Assembly: GCA_964644675.1 (NCBI GenBank) | Contig: CAZXWK010000027.1 | Location: forward strand, 1 to 33,165 | Length of the DNA: 33,165 bases | Source: CAZXWK01 sp964644675 | GTDB lineage: Bacteria > Actinomycetota > Coriobacteriia > Anaerosomatales > JAAXUF01 | Reading direction: 5' to 3' | Shown here: positions 1 through 9,051 of the stretch, in pieces | Numbering within the stretch: the stretch's first letter is position 1 | How the letters are laid out: the number at the start of each line of letters is the position of its first letter | Notes under the pieces: model-generated | What the model saw: the letters and a program-made list of their open reading frames with translations, nothing else | Told to the model about the DNA's origin: nothing | Databases searched by the model: none | Position numbers and translations under genes: made by a program

Positions 1-925
1 GGCGCGTGCGCCACTGGATGTCCTCGAGCATCTTGCGGTTGTTCCCGATGAGCTCCGCGAGCAGGCCGAAGAGCGCGAGCTGCGCGCCGACCAGGATGAG
101 GATGGCCGCCAGGACCAGCGACTGGAGGTGGCCTCGGCCGCCGCCCGAGAAGTAGTAGAACAGGAAGCGAACGCCGATAAGCACGCCCACCGAGCCCAGG
201 AAGATGCCCGGGATCATGAAGGACTTCATCGGCTTGTAGGTCATGAAGATGCGCGCGATGGTCACGAGCGAGCGGCGCACGTAGTGCCCGGTGCTCTTCA
301 CCAGCCGAGAAGGCCGCAGGTCCTCGTTGACGCGGATCGGCACGCTCTCGATCGCCATGCCGGCGAGACCGGCCTGGATGATCGTCTCGAGGGTGTAGGT
401 GTACTCGGACAGCACGTTCATGCGCAGCGCGCAGTCGCGAGACATCGCCCGGAAACCGCTGGGCGCATCGGGCACCTGGCTCTTGCTCGCCATGCGCACC
501 GCCCAGCTGCCGAGCTTCTGCAGGAGCCGCTTGATCGGCGAGAAGTGCTCGATCTCGGAGATCGGCCGCGCCCCGATCACGTAGTCCGCGCGCCCCGCGA
601 GGATCGGCTCGACCAGCAGCGGGATGTCGTCGCCGCAGTACTGGTTGTCGGCATCGGTGTTGACGATGATGTCGGCGCCCAGGCGCAGGCAGGTGTCGAG
701 GCCCGCCATGAAGACCCTCGCCAGGCCGCTGTTGCGCTTCATGCGCACGATGTGGTCGACGCCAAGCTCGGTGGCCACCTCGACCGTGCGGTCCGTGCTG
801 CCGTCGTCGATGATCAGCCACTCGACGGTGTCCACTCCCGGGACTTCGCGGGGAAGCTCGGCGAGCGTGACGGGGAGCGAGGCCTCCTCGTTGAAGCAGG
901 GGATCTGGATGATGAGCTTGGTCAT
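1..925 (-). CDS. GT2 family polyprenyl-phosphate sugar transferase (3' end cut by window edge)
   Basis: This is a GT-A fold family 2 glycosyltransferase of the dolichol/undecaprenyl-phosphate hexose synthase type, which moves a sugar from a nucleotide donor to a lipid phosphate on the inner membrane face. About 308 residues are visible. The N-terminus reads IIQIPCFNEE, followed by the nucleotide-binding IIDDGSTD, the DxD-type NTDADNQY and the acceptor-loop DAPSGFRA. Two hydrophobic segments near the C-terminus (IPGIFLGSVGVLIGVRFLFY, then LVLAAILILVGAQLALFGLL) match the membrane anchor of this subfamily. The ATG at 925 has an AAAGG-like ribosome site 8 bases upstream. The gene is last in the minus-strand run and lies 190 bases after the methyltransferase. 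The reading frame is still open at base 1, but the protein must be nearly complete. The lipid-linked sugar it makes could feed the GT39-like transferases upstream; this is inferred from context. Confidence 0.9.
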   Translation of the reverse strand, partial: MTKLIIQIPCFNEEASLPVTLAELPREVPGVDTVEWLIIDDGSTDRTVEVATELGVDHIVRMKRNSGLARVFMAGLDTCLRLGADIIVNTDADNQYCGDDIPLLVEPILAGRADYVIGARPISEIEHFSPIKRLLQKLGSWAVRMASKSQVPDAPSGFRAMSRDCALRMNVLSEYTYTLETIIQAGLAGMAIESVPIRVNEDLRPSRLVKSTGHYVRRSLVTIARIFMTYKPMKSFMIPGIFLGSVGVLIGVRFLFYYFSGGGRGHLQSLVLAAILILVGAQLALFGLLAELIGNNRKMLEDIQWRTR

Positions 926-1115
926 TGCGTCATACCTTTCCGTGCAGCATGAGCGCGGTAGGGCGCCGAGAAGGCACGCTCGGGGCCAAGCCATTCTCTC
1001 ACAGAGCGGCTCTCGGGAGTCGCGGGTGCGGCCTTGAGCTGCGGTGCGACGGCCCTCGGTGTCCGCACGAATGCCCGAGCGGACCCGACCCCGCGTCGGC
1101 CACCGCTCCGAGCCG

Positions 1116-1844
1116 TCAGTCCTTCCTCGCCACCAGGAGCACGTTCTTCCCGACGGGCGGGGGCGCGATCCGCTCGATGGCCCGGGTCACGGGAACGACG
1201 AGCCGGTCGTACAGGCCGACCATGCCGCCGCTGACCGAGTTGCCGAGCAGCGTGAAGCTGATGTACCACGGGATGACCCCGGCCAGGTCGAAGTAGCGCG
1301 CGGCCACGACCGAGAGTCCCGACTCGTGGACCAAGTCCACGAGGCCCTGCCTGGTGTACCGGCGATAGTGCCCCAGCTGCCGATCGAACTCGCTGTACAG
1401 CGCCGGCAGCGCCGGCACGAGCACCAGCAGATGGCCGCCCGGCCGGAGCAGGTCGCGCGCGACGGCCAGCTCGGCGGCGTGGTCCTCGATGTGCTCGAGA
1501 ACGTTGACGTACAGGATCGAATCGAAGCACTCCCCGCCTGCTTCGCTTTCGAGGACTCCGTTGACGGTCCTGGCCCGGGCATCGCCGCCGACCGCCTCCA
1601 GCAGCTTGGGATACATGTTGAGCGACGGCTCGAAGGCCACAAGCCGATCGATGTCGGCGTCCAGCAGCATGGTCGACAGACTGCCGGCACCGGCGCCGAC
1701 TTCCGCGACGGACGTGCCCAGATACGGCCCGAACTCCGCGAGCAGCCACTCGCGGTAGTTCTTCGCTGCCGTCATCGCCTCGAGGTCCTTGCCGAAGTAC
1801 TGCGAGACGTCGCCGGGCGGTGTGGTCGCGCTCTCCTTGGTCAC
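1116..1844 (-). CDS. class I SAM-dependent methyltransferase
   Basis: This is a 242-residue Rossmann-fold methyltransferase. Motif I is VAEVGAGAGS (about residues 46-55), the acidic motif II is LVAFEPS, and motif IV is YVNVLEHIEDH, followed by LRPGGHLLVLVP. This is the ubiE/methyltransf_11 pattern common in polysaccharide loci, where such enzymes methylate sugars or lipid carriers; the substrate cannot be read from the sequence. The C-terminal third has a hydrophobic stretch (DLAGVIPWYISFTLLG), which suggests peripheral membrane association. The start is GTG at 1844; its last bases overlap the TGA of the upstream small membrane protein (GTGA), so translation is probably coupled. It ends 190 bases before the GT2 gene. 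Confidence 0.88.
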   Translation of the reverse strand: MTKESATTPPGDVSQYFGKDLEAMTAAKNYREWLLAEFGPYLGTSVAEVGAGAGSLSTMLLDADIDRLVAFEPSLNMYPKLLEAVGGDARARTVNGVLESEAGGECFDSILYVNVLEHIEDHAAELAVARDLLRPGGHLLVLVPALPALYSEFDRQLGHYRRYTRQGLVDLVHESGLSVVAARYFDLAGVIPWYISFTLLGNSVSGGMVGLYDRLVVPVTRAIERIAPPPVGKNVLLVARKD

Positions 1845-2116
1845 TCGGAATGCACCCGACCCTTGTCGCGGCGACCACCCATCACCACGAGGACTCCGCC
1901 TGTAAGCGCCAGCACGCCCGCGACGACAAGCCCGTCGCGTCGCTGCCGCACCGCATCAGCGTCGCGCGTCTCGGTCACTCCCTGAAACACCCCGTCGGTC
2001 CACACCGCTCCCGTGGTCACCGAGGTGTCGATGCCGTAGGCGACGATGCCCACGCCAAGCGACGCCGCCAGCAGCGCGACTCCGACCCATCGCATGGCGC
2101 GTGTCCGCCAGCCCAT
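1841..2116 (-). CDS. small two-helix membrane protein, function unknown
   Basis: A 91-residue protein with two hydrophobic helices, VGVALLAASLGVGIVAYGI near the N-terminus and LVVAGVLALTGGVLVVMGG near the C-terminus. They are joined by a polar loop of about 35 residues that is probably outside the cell, given positively charged residues at both ends (RTRAMR and GRRDKGR). I chose the ATG at 2116 because it overlaps the TGA of the preceding transferase in the form ATGA; a longer frame upstream has no such support. Its own TGA overlaps the GTG of the methyltransferase. It is therefore a coupled member of the operon, perhaps an accessory subunit of the polytopic transferase before it, but I do not recognise a family. 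Confidence 0.7.
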   Translation of the reverse strand: MGWRTRAMRWVGVALLAASLGVGIVAYGIDTSVTTGAVWTDGVFQGVTETRDADAVRQRRDGLVVAGVLALTGGVLVVMGGRRDKGRVHSE

Positions 2117-4142
2117 CACGGACGCCTCAAGACGATGAAGGATTTCGGCGACACCTGCTGCCACTCGAGTACTGAGCCGCCGCCGTCCGAGGTGGGCGTG
2201 CCTGATGCGATCCGCGAGTACTCGAGGACCGCGTCGGGCTCGAAATCGCCCGACGGGATCTGCTGCGGGAAGAGCGTGTCTCCCACGTACTGGACCTTGG
2301 TATCAGGGATCATGGCGAGCAACGGATAGAGCGGTCGCCCGCGAGGGACGGAGATCGCAAGACGATCGATGCCGTCCTCCCGCACCGCTTGCGCGATCCG
2401 TTCGTACGCGTACTGGGTGTCTGGGATGTTCATCCGGAAACCCAGATCGTGGTAGGACGTGTCCCACCAGCCGAGGTCTCGCACCAAGATGGGCGAGGAC
2501 GCTGGCAGCGGCAGGAGCGAGCCAGGAAGCAGCGGGTTGGTCCAGCCGAACAGCAGCGCGACCATCCCCCAGACCACGGTAACGGACACGGCAACACCCG
2601 CGAGCACCTTGGCTACCCGGTGACGTGGCGCCACGTCGGTCGCCGGGCCGACCACCGCAAGGCCGATGAGCAGCGGGGGCAGCAGTACCCGGGTCACGTA
2701 CTCGTTCCACGTGACCAGGGCGGCGAGCAGGAGCATCGAAGCGAGGACGCAGGCCGTGAACCCGATCATGGAGCGGTCCCGGTTCTCGCCGATGCTGACG
2801 CCCACGACCGCGGCGAGCGCCAGCAGCACGAGGCTCGCCGGCGCAGGCGCGGAGTCGTGCGAGAAGGGCACCGACGCGTTCAGCCGGTAGACGGGGGCCG
2901 TGGGCTCCTTCGTCGCCGTGCCCTCGATGTCCCCGCCGTACACGGACACGGCCCCTCGGACGGCCCCCTCGAGCACCTGGTTGGCGCCGGTCGAAGGGAG
3001 CGCAGCCAACATCGAGACGTTCTTGAGCGCCGTCGTGGCGAGCACCTCGGGGTGGCGATCCCTGACCAGCACGTGGCCGACGCCAGGCGCATCGCTGGCG
3101 ATGACGTTCGCCCCGAGCACCGATGCGTTGCGGGCGTAGATCCCCGCGCTCAGAGCGAGAGTCGCAACCACCAGACACCCGGCCAGGACTGCCGACCGCT
3201 TCAGCCCGTCTCGCATGAGTGCCGCGACCGCGAGCCACACCAGGAACGTCGCGCAGACCAGATAGGCCGAGGCCTTGGACTGCACCCCCAAGGCCAGGAC
3301 CGCACCGATCCAGGCGCCGGTCACCGCGACGGCGCGCATCGCGCTCGGCGGCGTCCGGACGTACCTGAGCACGAGATAGGCGACGGCCATGCACCAGAAC
3401 GCAGTCGTCAGGTCGTTTTGCGTGGTGGACGCCTCGAGAAGCGCCAGCGGGGCGGCCGNNNNNNNNNNNNNNNNNNNNNNNNNNNNNNNNNNNNNNNNNN
3501 NNNNNNNNNNNNNNNNNNNNNNNNNNNNNNNNNNNNNNNNNNNNNNNNNNNNNNNNNNAGCGAACCGGTGCACACGGCCAGACAGTAGGACAGCCACTGC
3601 ACGAGGTTCGCGAGGCGATCGGTGCCTCCCGCCAGGAGCTTGAGGACCAGCACGGCCTCCTCCACGAACGTCCCCAGGAACAGGTGCCGCCCGTCAGGGA
3701 CCGGATAGAAGCGGATCGAGTGGTTCTGGAACCACATGAGCACTCGGGGCATGTGGTAGGTCAGGCTGTCGTAATTCACCGTGGGATAGAGCACGGCGGC
3801 CAGGAAGGTCCCGACCCCGAAGAACACGAGCACGCCGGCGACGATCCGGTCCCACGCGTCCAAAGAGGGCCACGCGGTCCGGCGGACCCTCGCGAGTCCT
3901 CCCTGCCACCGCTGGCGCAACAGGAGCGCCGCGACGACGACAGCCACGGTCCACGTCACGACCGCCCAGACCGTTGTGAGCGCGCCGAGCGCGGACAGGA
4001 ACTCGGTCGACGCGACCACGAAGACTGCCACGACAGTCGACGCCGCGAGCGCCGCTTCTCGGAAGAGCACGTCGCCCGCGGCGAACGCGAAGAGGAGGAC
4101 CACCCAGAGCGCGACCGGCAGTAGGACGAACACCACCTGCAC
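2116..4142 (-). CDS. polytopic GT39/ArnT-like glycosyltransferase, interrupted by an assembly gap
   Basis: One membrane glycosyltransferase is represented by two pieces on either side of the 100-N gap (3459-3558). The N-terminal piece (3559-4142, about 194 residues) starts at GTG 4142, two bases after the TAG of the radical SAM gene and 8 bases after a GGAG box. It has several transmembrane segments and the loop motif NYDSLTYHMPRVLMWFQ, where the acidic residue of GT39/GT-C enzymes is expected. The C-terminal piece (2116-3458, about 447 residues) continues with many hydrophobic helices and a soluble tail rich in aromatic residues. The two pieces are in different reading frames across the N run, so the true gap length is not 100 bases; this is an assembly effect, not a frameshift mutation. 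Such enzymes use polyprenyl-phosphate sugars as donors on the outer membrane face. Confidence 0.8.
3459..3558. other. assembly gap of 100 N inside a glycosyltransferase gene
   Basis: A run of exactly 100 N, the conventional placeholder for a scaffold gap of unknown size. The transferase frame before it (codon starts at positions equal to 2 modulo 3) and after it (0 modulo 3) do not agree across 100 bases, so the real missing length differs. Confidence 0.99.
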
Positions 4143-4144
4143 GG

Positions 4145-5395
4145 CTAGCGCTCCGGGTTCTGGCCGCGCGCGCCCCCGCCTCGGACGAGACGGCTCGCCG
4201 CGCGCAGCGGCTTCGTCACCCTCCACGAGAGCGACTCCTCGAGCGCGGCGACCGACTGCTTCAACGCGGCCTCCCGGCCAGCCGAAGCGGCGACCTCCTC
4301 GCCCAGCGCCGCGACCCGCTCGTCCAGCTCGGCGACGCGCTCGCCAAGAGTGGCCGCACTGACTGAGGAGACGATGGCCATGCGCTGCTCGGGCGTCCAA
4401 ATGTCGGCGAGGCTCGCGACCATGCCGTTCTTGGTGGCCAGCCGGTACAGCGTCGCCGCCGCGACGAGCTCTTTCTCGGTGATCGGGTCGACGTCCGCGG
4501 GCCGGTCGAAGATTGCCCGAGCGTCCGCCGAGATGCACACCGACTTCACTCCGGCGGCCGTGCAGCGGTCGACGAACGCCTCGATCTCGGAGAGGTCGGA
4601 GTTGAGCGACAGCAGGATGTACTTGACGCTCACGTCCCCGCCCGTCGCCGCGTAGCGCCCGATGTTCTCCCAGACCTCGTGATAGTGGCGGTTGCGCTTC
4701 ACGCGGCGGAAGGCCTCTTCGGTCCCGCTGTCCACACTGACCTGGACGGTCGCGAGCCCTTCTTGGAGCGCCTTCTCGATGCCCGGGCTGAACTTGATGC
4801 CCGACGTGTTGATGACCTGAGATATCCGGTTGGAGACGAAGAAGTCGCACGTCTCCTCGAACGTCTTGAGGGTGGTCGGCTCCGCGCCGCCCCACGGCAC
4901 CACGGTCTCGCCCGGTCGGATCGCGCCCTGCTCGAGCAGTGTCGAGAAGAAGGTCCGGTGGTCGCAGGTGGCCTCGAACTTGACGGGGAGCGTGCCCTCG
5001 CTGCCGTAGCAGTAGATGCACGCCGAGTTGCACCCGTCGAAGTTGTGGATCGACACCTCCGAGAAGAACGGGGCGGTGAACTGCTCGGACAGCGAGGTCT
5101 CCACCAGGAACCGGCAGCCCGTGCAGGGGCCGTCCTCCTCCTGGTTCTCTCGGATGATCCGCGCGAGCCCCTCGAAGTAGTCCTCGGCCACCAGCCGCGA
5201 GTCAGCGTAGGAGCAGATCTGCGGCGTGCCCTTGGTGTGTGTGGCAGAGCAGCACGCGCTCACCGTGTCGAAGTTGATCGAGAACCTCTGCCCGTTGAGG
5301 AGGTGGCAGTGCATGAGACGGCGCCCCCCGAACTCGGCGTCGAGCTCTTGGGCCGCGCGCTCCCAGGAGGAGTCTGTGGTGTCGCTGGATCGCAC
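4145..5395 (-). CDS. radical SAM protein with Cys-rich N-terminus and coiled-coil SLSWRVT tail
   Basis: A 416-residue radical SAM enzyme. The 4Fe-4S/SAM motif is CNSACIYCY (C122, C126, C129 from the chosen start), followed by a glycine-rich strand, WGGAEPTT, and VQVSVDSGTEEAF, all typical of the partial TIM barrel. Before the barrel there are extra cysteines (CC at 48-49, C61, C91, C94) that could hold an auxiliary cluster, as SPASM domains do at the opposite end. After the barrel comes a heptad-rich coiled coil (RVAELDERVAALGEEVAA) and the ending SLSWRVTKPLR. The GTG at 5395 is chosen because AGGAG lies 7 bases upstream; the in-frame TTG six bases earlier is too close to that box. The substrate is unknown. 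Its place between two membrane transferases suggests modification of a sugar or lipid intermediate. The last residues sit two bases from the next start. Confidence 0.88.
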   Translation of the reverse strand: MRSSDTTDSSWERAAQELDAEFGGRRLMHCHLLNGQRFSINFDTVSACCSATHTKGTPQICSYADSRLVAEDYFEGLARIIRENQEEDGPCTGCRFLVETSLSEQFTAPFFSEVSIHNFDGCNSACIYCYGSEGTLPVKFEATCDHRTFFSTLLEQGAIRPGETVVPWGGAEPTTLKTFEETCDFFVSNRISQVINTSGIKFSPGIEKALQEGLATVQVSVDSGTEEAFRRVKRNRHYHEVWENIGRYAATGGDVSVKYILLSLNSDLSEIEAFVDRCTAAGVKSVCISADARAIFDRPADVDPITEKELVAAATLYRLATKNGMVASLADIWTPEQRMAIVSSVSAATLGERVAELDERVAALGEEVAASAGREAALKQSVAALEESLSWRVTKPLRAASRLVRGGGARGQNPER

Positions 5396-5462
5396 GTGCA
5401 ATCTCCTGTTCAGGCTGCTCGAGCAGGTGGGGCCTCGCCGGCCGCTCCGGTTCGCACCCGGG

Positions 5463-5468
5463 AGTATA
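5463..5468 (-). promoter_or_regulatory. possible -10 box (TATACT) before the radical SAM gene
   Basis: On the minus strand TATACT stands out in the GC-rich 113-base gap between the GT39-like gene and the radical SAM gene, about 68 bases before the GTG. No TTGACA-like -35 element is visible at 16-18 bases, so this is only a candidate internal promoter. Confidence 0.3.
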
Positions 5469-5508
5469 ACCCGCACCGGGCACGGGCCGACCGCGAGCGG
5501 GAGCGCGG

Positions 5509-7017
5509 CTACCCCTCCTGCGACCGGCGTGCCGACAGCAGGTCTCCGACAATCCTCACCACCACGAGGCCCAGGTACCACAGGATCACCGGGACGATGT
5601 GAAGCACGATCCGGTTCATGCTGTCGCCCCATCCCGGCCGGCCTCCGCGCGACACGTTGGCGATGAACGTCACGACGACGAACATCGCGACCGTGAAGAA
5701 GAGCGGCCGCATCCAGGAGCGCGGCCTGAGCGCGTCGGCGCTCAGGATCGTGAGGAGCATCAGCCCGGCGAGCCAGTACCACGTCGAACCCCAGCCACCC
5801 GCCCCCGCGAACAGGTTGGTTCCCAGGGCGACCGCCGCGAGGCTGAGCTTGTCCCACCGGACGACGAACGCGACGCCGAGCAGCAGGCCGGAGGCGGCGA
5901 GCGCGGCCGGCAGCACCCGCTGCCCGCGGATCGCGAAGCGAGCCCCGAACCGCCTGACCAGCCAGGGCAGGCCGGAGGCGAGGGCGAGCCCCACGAGCGC
6001 GACGAGCGCGACCCGGCCGCTGAGCTTGCGCCCTTCCCAGACGCCGAGTCGGAAGAACGCAGCGCCGAACACGATGACCACGGGGACCAGCAGCGACGCG
6101 AAGAAGCCCCGCTCCGCCGGCCCGTCCCACTCTTCGTCGGTCACGATCGCAACGAGCACCACGATCGGGAGCACCGCGTACAGCGGCCCGTCCGGGCGCG
6201 CGAGCACCACGCCCGCCGAGGAAAGCCCGCTCAGCACCAGCCACGCGCCTGCACCCGGCGCCGCCCTGCCCGTGCCCGGCTCGACCGCCATCCTCAGCGC
6301 TCCCAGGGACAGCAGCAAGTAGAGTGCGCTCAGCGTGTGCGAGTGCACGTAGAAGACGTTGAACACGAACGTCGAGTTGACGGCCAGCGCCGCTGCGGCG
6401 GCGACGGCCACCGACAGCCCCAGCGGCCGGCCCAGCCGCGGGACCGCCTCGTGCGCGACGAGCCAGCCAAGGGTGAGCAGGACGGCCGCGGCCAGCACCT
6501 GGTATTCGGCGAAGGCCCAGCCCCCGCCGAACAGGATGTCCGCCGCACCCATCGCTATAAGTGGCAGGCCGCGGTCCACGAAGACCAGCGGCGTGAACGA
6601 CCCGGAACGGCTCAGCAGCTCCGCGTAGGGCCAGTACGCGCCCCAGCCGTCGGCGGTCGCGATCGTCAGGCGTCCCGCCGCAGCCAGAGTCGCGTACACC
6701 ACCAGACCGCCCGCGGAAGCGAGGAAGCTCCACCACGGCACGGGCCGCGCGGTGTCGTCGTTGCCCGGCGCCCATCGCTGCAGCAGCCAGAGCATCACGA
6801 CGAACAGCGCGAGGCCCACGAGCGCGCTTCGCGCGTCGAACGGCCATCGCAAGACCGCCGAGACGACGGCGACCAAACACCACCCAAGGAAGCCGACGGG
6901 AAACGCGGCCAGGTGGTAGCCCCAGGCGCCTACCCGCCGGCGCAGCGGCCACAGCCCGATCCAACCCACGAGCAGGGAGACCGCCGACACCCACACTCCT
7001 GCGTAGAGCGCGCTCAC
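5509..7017 (-). CDS. polytopic membrane protein, GT39/GT-C-like glycosyltransferase
   Basis: A 502-residue integral membrane protein with about 11-12 hydrophobic helices. The loop TATADGWGAYWPYAELLSRS after the first few helices carries acidic and aromatic residues where GT-C transferases have their catalytic Asp, and LARPDGPLY lies further on. I assign it to the broad GT39/GT-C-like group from topology and this loop; direct family motifs are weak, and a transporter or polymerase is possible. The GTG at 7017 overlaps the upstream TGA at 7014 (GTGA), which fixes the start. A 113-base gap with a possible promoter follows before the radical SAM gene. Confidence 0.7.
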   Translation of the reverse strand: MSALYAGVWVSAVSLLVGWIGLWPLRRRVGAWGYHLAAFPVGFLGWCLVAVVSAVLRWPFDARSALVGLALFVVMLWLLQRWAPGNDDTARPVPWWSFLASAGGLVVYATLAAAGRLTIATADGWGAYWPYAELLSRSGSFTPLVFVDRGLPLIAMGAADILFGGGWAFAEYQVLAAAVLLTLGWLVAHEAVPRLGRPLGLSVAVAAAAALAVNSTFVFNVFYVHSHTLSALYLLLSLGALRMAVEPGTGRAAPGAGAWLVLSGLSSAGVVLARPDGPLYAVLPIVVLVAIVTDEEWDGPAERGFFASLLVPVVIVFGAAFFRLGVWEGRKLSGRVALVALVGLALASGLPWLVRRFGARFAIRGQRVLPAALAASGLLLGVAFVVRWDKLSLAAVALGTNLFAGAGGWGSTWYWLAGLMLLTILSADALRPRSWMRPLFFTVAMFVVVTFIANVSRGGRPGWGDSMNRIVLHIVPVILWYLGLVVVRIVGDLLSARRSQEG

Positions 7018-8777
7018 GGCCGCCTCCCTTCCGGGGCGGACTCGATGGGGATCAGCAGGTACCGGCGCGGGGTCGTGGGCATCGCGTAGAGCACCCAGGT
7101 GCCGGACGCGGCCGGCGGAGCCCCGGCCACCACCAACGACGACCACGCGGGCTCCGACCCCGAGATCGCCGGTATGCCGGCGAGCTCCTGCTCCGTGAGC
7201 ACCGGGTCGTAGGACTTCTCGGTGAAGGGGACGTCGGTGAAGTAGGCGGCGGTGTCTCGCAGGTCCTGCCATCCGATCCGGACCTGGTTGCCGCCCACTC
7301 CCTGACCGATGGAGAACGGCGGCTGGCCGTAGAGCGCCTCGAGATCGCGCGGGATGATCACTCGCTCGACGGTCGCACCCTGCGTCTGCAGGCGGGCGAC
7401 CGCGACGCCCAGGATGTCGGCGATGGTCTCGCCGGACTCGCGCGACAGCACGCGCAGGTAGTCTCCCCCGTCCGTGTGCGGCACGGGGCGCTGCGCCCAC
7501 CAGCGCCAGAGGCGCGGCGATTCCGGCGCCCACGCGGCGAGGTTGTCGCGGCTCGGAACGAGCACGGTGGCGTCCTTGACGCGGGCCTCCTCGGCGTTGG
7601 CCACGCGCACGGTGACCTCGCGCACGACCTGCAGTGCACCGCCGACCAGCACGAACAGCCACACGCAGACCGCAACGAGGAAGACCCCGTCGACCACCCC
7701 CTGCCACCGGCCCCGGGCGGACCAACCGCCGGGCCGAGCAGGCCGCAGCGCGCCGAAGACCGCGACCGCGCCGGCGACCGCGCCATACGCCGCCAGCCCG
7801 AGCAGGCACACGCCCAGGATGACGAGCCAGATGCCCAGGACGACCGCCAGGTCCTTCAGCCGCGGCGTCCAGTACGACACGGCGGTACCGTGCAGGCGCA
7901 CCCACCCGCCGCCCTCGGGGATCTCGATGCGCACTCCCCCGGACTCGCGGCCCAGCACCTTCACGCCCGGTCCGAGCGCCAGCGCGTCAGCCGCCTGCGG
8001 CCCGAAGGTCCAGTCGGCGGCGCCTCGCCTCTGCGCGCCGGCCAGCACTACCGTCTGCGGTCCCGCCGAGAACCCCAGCGTCAGGTCCCCGGCGGCACGC
8101 GGAATCGTCGTGGTGATGCGCCGGGGCACGTCCGGCGAGACGGGTAGCAGGAGGCGGAAGGTCTTCTGCCCGGATTCGGAAGCGTACAGGTCGACCTCCT
8201 GGCTCGAGCCGGCGGCGTCGATGCGCACGCGGCCGCTCCAGGGGTGCGTCACGAGTCGCACGTCGACGTACGCTCCCGCGTCGAGACCGACCGGCAGCGG
8301 CACCGGCGCACCCTGCGCGTTGAGCGCGGATTCGCCCGAGGCCTTCCAGGGTTGCGGCAACGCCATCTGCGCCCACTGGGGCCCGCCCACTCGCGCGTAC
8401 TCGCTGGCGACCTCGACCACCCAGACCTCGTTGCCCTGGCTCTTGGGGTTTGCCTGGCCCAGCGGCGTCACGGTGACGGTGGTCGCGCGCGCAGCGACCT
8501 TGGGCGGGGTCACCTCCTGCGGCGCGATCGGGTGTTGGCGCGTAGGCAGACCGAACGGGGCCGACGAGTAGCCGACGTAAGCTCTAGAGAGGGCCCCCGA
8601 CGCCACGTCGAGGGTCAGGGAATCCTGCTGCGACAGGCCGGACAGCTTCCACCCCGACCAGGTCAGCGCGAGCGCCAGGACGCAGGCGGCGGCAACAGCC
8701 CACCTGGGCACGCGGCGGAGCGCGCCGACCGCGTCGCCGCTCATGGACCTGATTCTCTCGGCGAAGGGTGGTGCCAT
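7014..8777 (-). CDS. membrane-anchored protein with large extracytoplasmic domain, function unknown
   Basis: About 587 residues from the ATG at 8777; another ATG at 8744 is equally possible and neither has a strong ribosome site. A signal-anchor helix (WAVAAACVLALALTWSGW) is followed by some 290 residues rich in beta-type sequence, with repeated Val/Thr and Gly/Pro. Two further membrane helices follow (AVVLGIWLVILGVCLLGL and VFLVAVCVWLFVLVGGAL), then a soluble C-terminal domain of about 190 residues. I do not recognise the family. It is the first gene of the minus-strand run and is translationally coupled to the GT39-like gene, so it may act with that transferase as an acceptor-binding or chaperone subunit; that is inference only. 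Confidence 0.65.
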   Translation of the reverse strand: MAPPFAERIRSMSGDAVGALRRVPRWAVAAACVLALALTWSGWKLSGLSQQDSLTLDVASGALSRAYVGYSSAPFGLPTRQHPIAPQEVTPPKVAARATTVTVTPLGQANPKSQGNEVWVVEVASEYARVGGPQWAQMALPQPWKASGESALNAQGAPVPLPVGLDAGAYVDVRLVTHPWSGRVRIDAAGSSQEVDLYASESGQKTFRLLLPVSPDVPRRITTTIPRAAGDLTLGFSAGPQTVVLAGAQRRGAADWTFGPQAADALALGPGVKVLGRESGGVRIEIPEGGGWVRLHGTAVSYWTPRLKDLAVVLGIWLVILGVCLLGLAAYGAVAGAVAVFGALRPARPGGWSARGRWQGVVDGVFLVAVCVWLFVLVGGALQVVREVTVRVANAEEARVKDATVLVPSRDNLAAWAPESPRLWRWWAQRPVPHTDGGDYLRVLSRESGETIADILGVAVARLQTQGATVERVIIPRDLEALYGQPPFSIGQGVGGNQVRIGWQDLRDTAAYFTDVPFTEKSYDPVLTEQELAGIPAISGSEPAWSSLVVAGAPPAASGTWVLYAMPTTPRRYLLIPIESAPEGRRP

Positions 8778-9051
8778 GGGTGTGTGACTACCGGCTTTCT
8801 CGGGACGGCATCGTCGTGTTCGCGAGGCCGGCGGGACGCACGCGCGATGCCGCACGGTGCCTGGCGCGCGCCGGTCCGCGGCTCGTTCGGCCGGCTCAAA
8901 TGATGACAGCAGTTCGCGTGCTAGGATACCGAAACCGCACGAGGCCCAGGGTGCGGGGCGAGCGGCGCGATACAATACTCCGCAACGCGCGCCTCGGTAT
9001 TCGCGAACCGCGGTCCCGCTCGTCTCGCCAAGCTGAAATCGGAGCTCTTGC
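8778..9051. promoter_or_regulatory. divergent intergenic region, probable promoters for both operons
   Basis: This 274-base stretch separates two divergent runs and has no credible gene. On the plus strand TACAAT (8971-8976) is a plausible -10 box about 76 bases before the GTG at 9052, without a recognisable -35. On the minus strand TATCCT near 8925-8930 is a weaker candidate for the 8777 operon. Confidence 0.4.

Noticed and set aside
128..952. Long plus-strand frame across the GT2 gene
   Set aside because: It is rich in His/Arg/Asp/Ala with no domain, lies opposite the clear GT2 gene and is a typical antisense shadow in GC-rich DNA.
5599..7089. 496-residue plus-strand frame opposite the membrane transferase
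   Set aside because: It has a charge-rich, domain-free composition opposite a protein with clear membrane helices.
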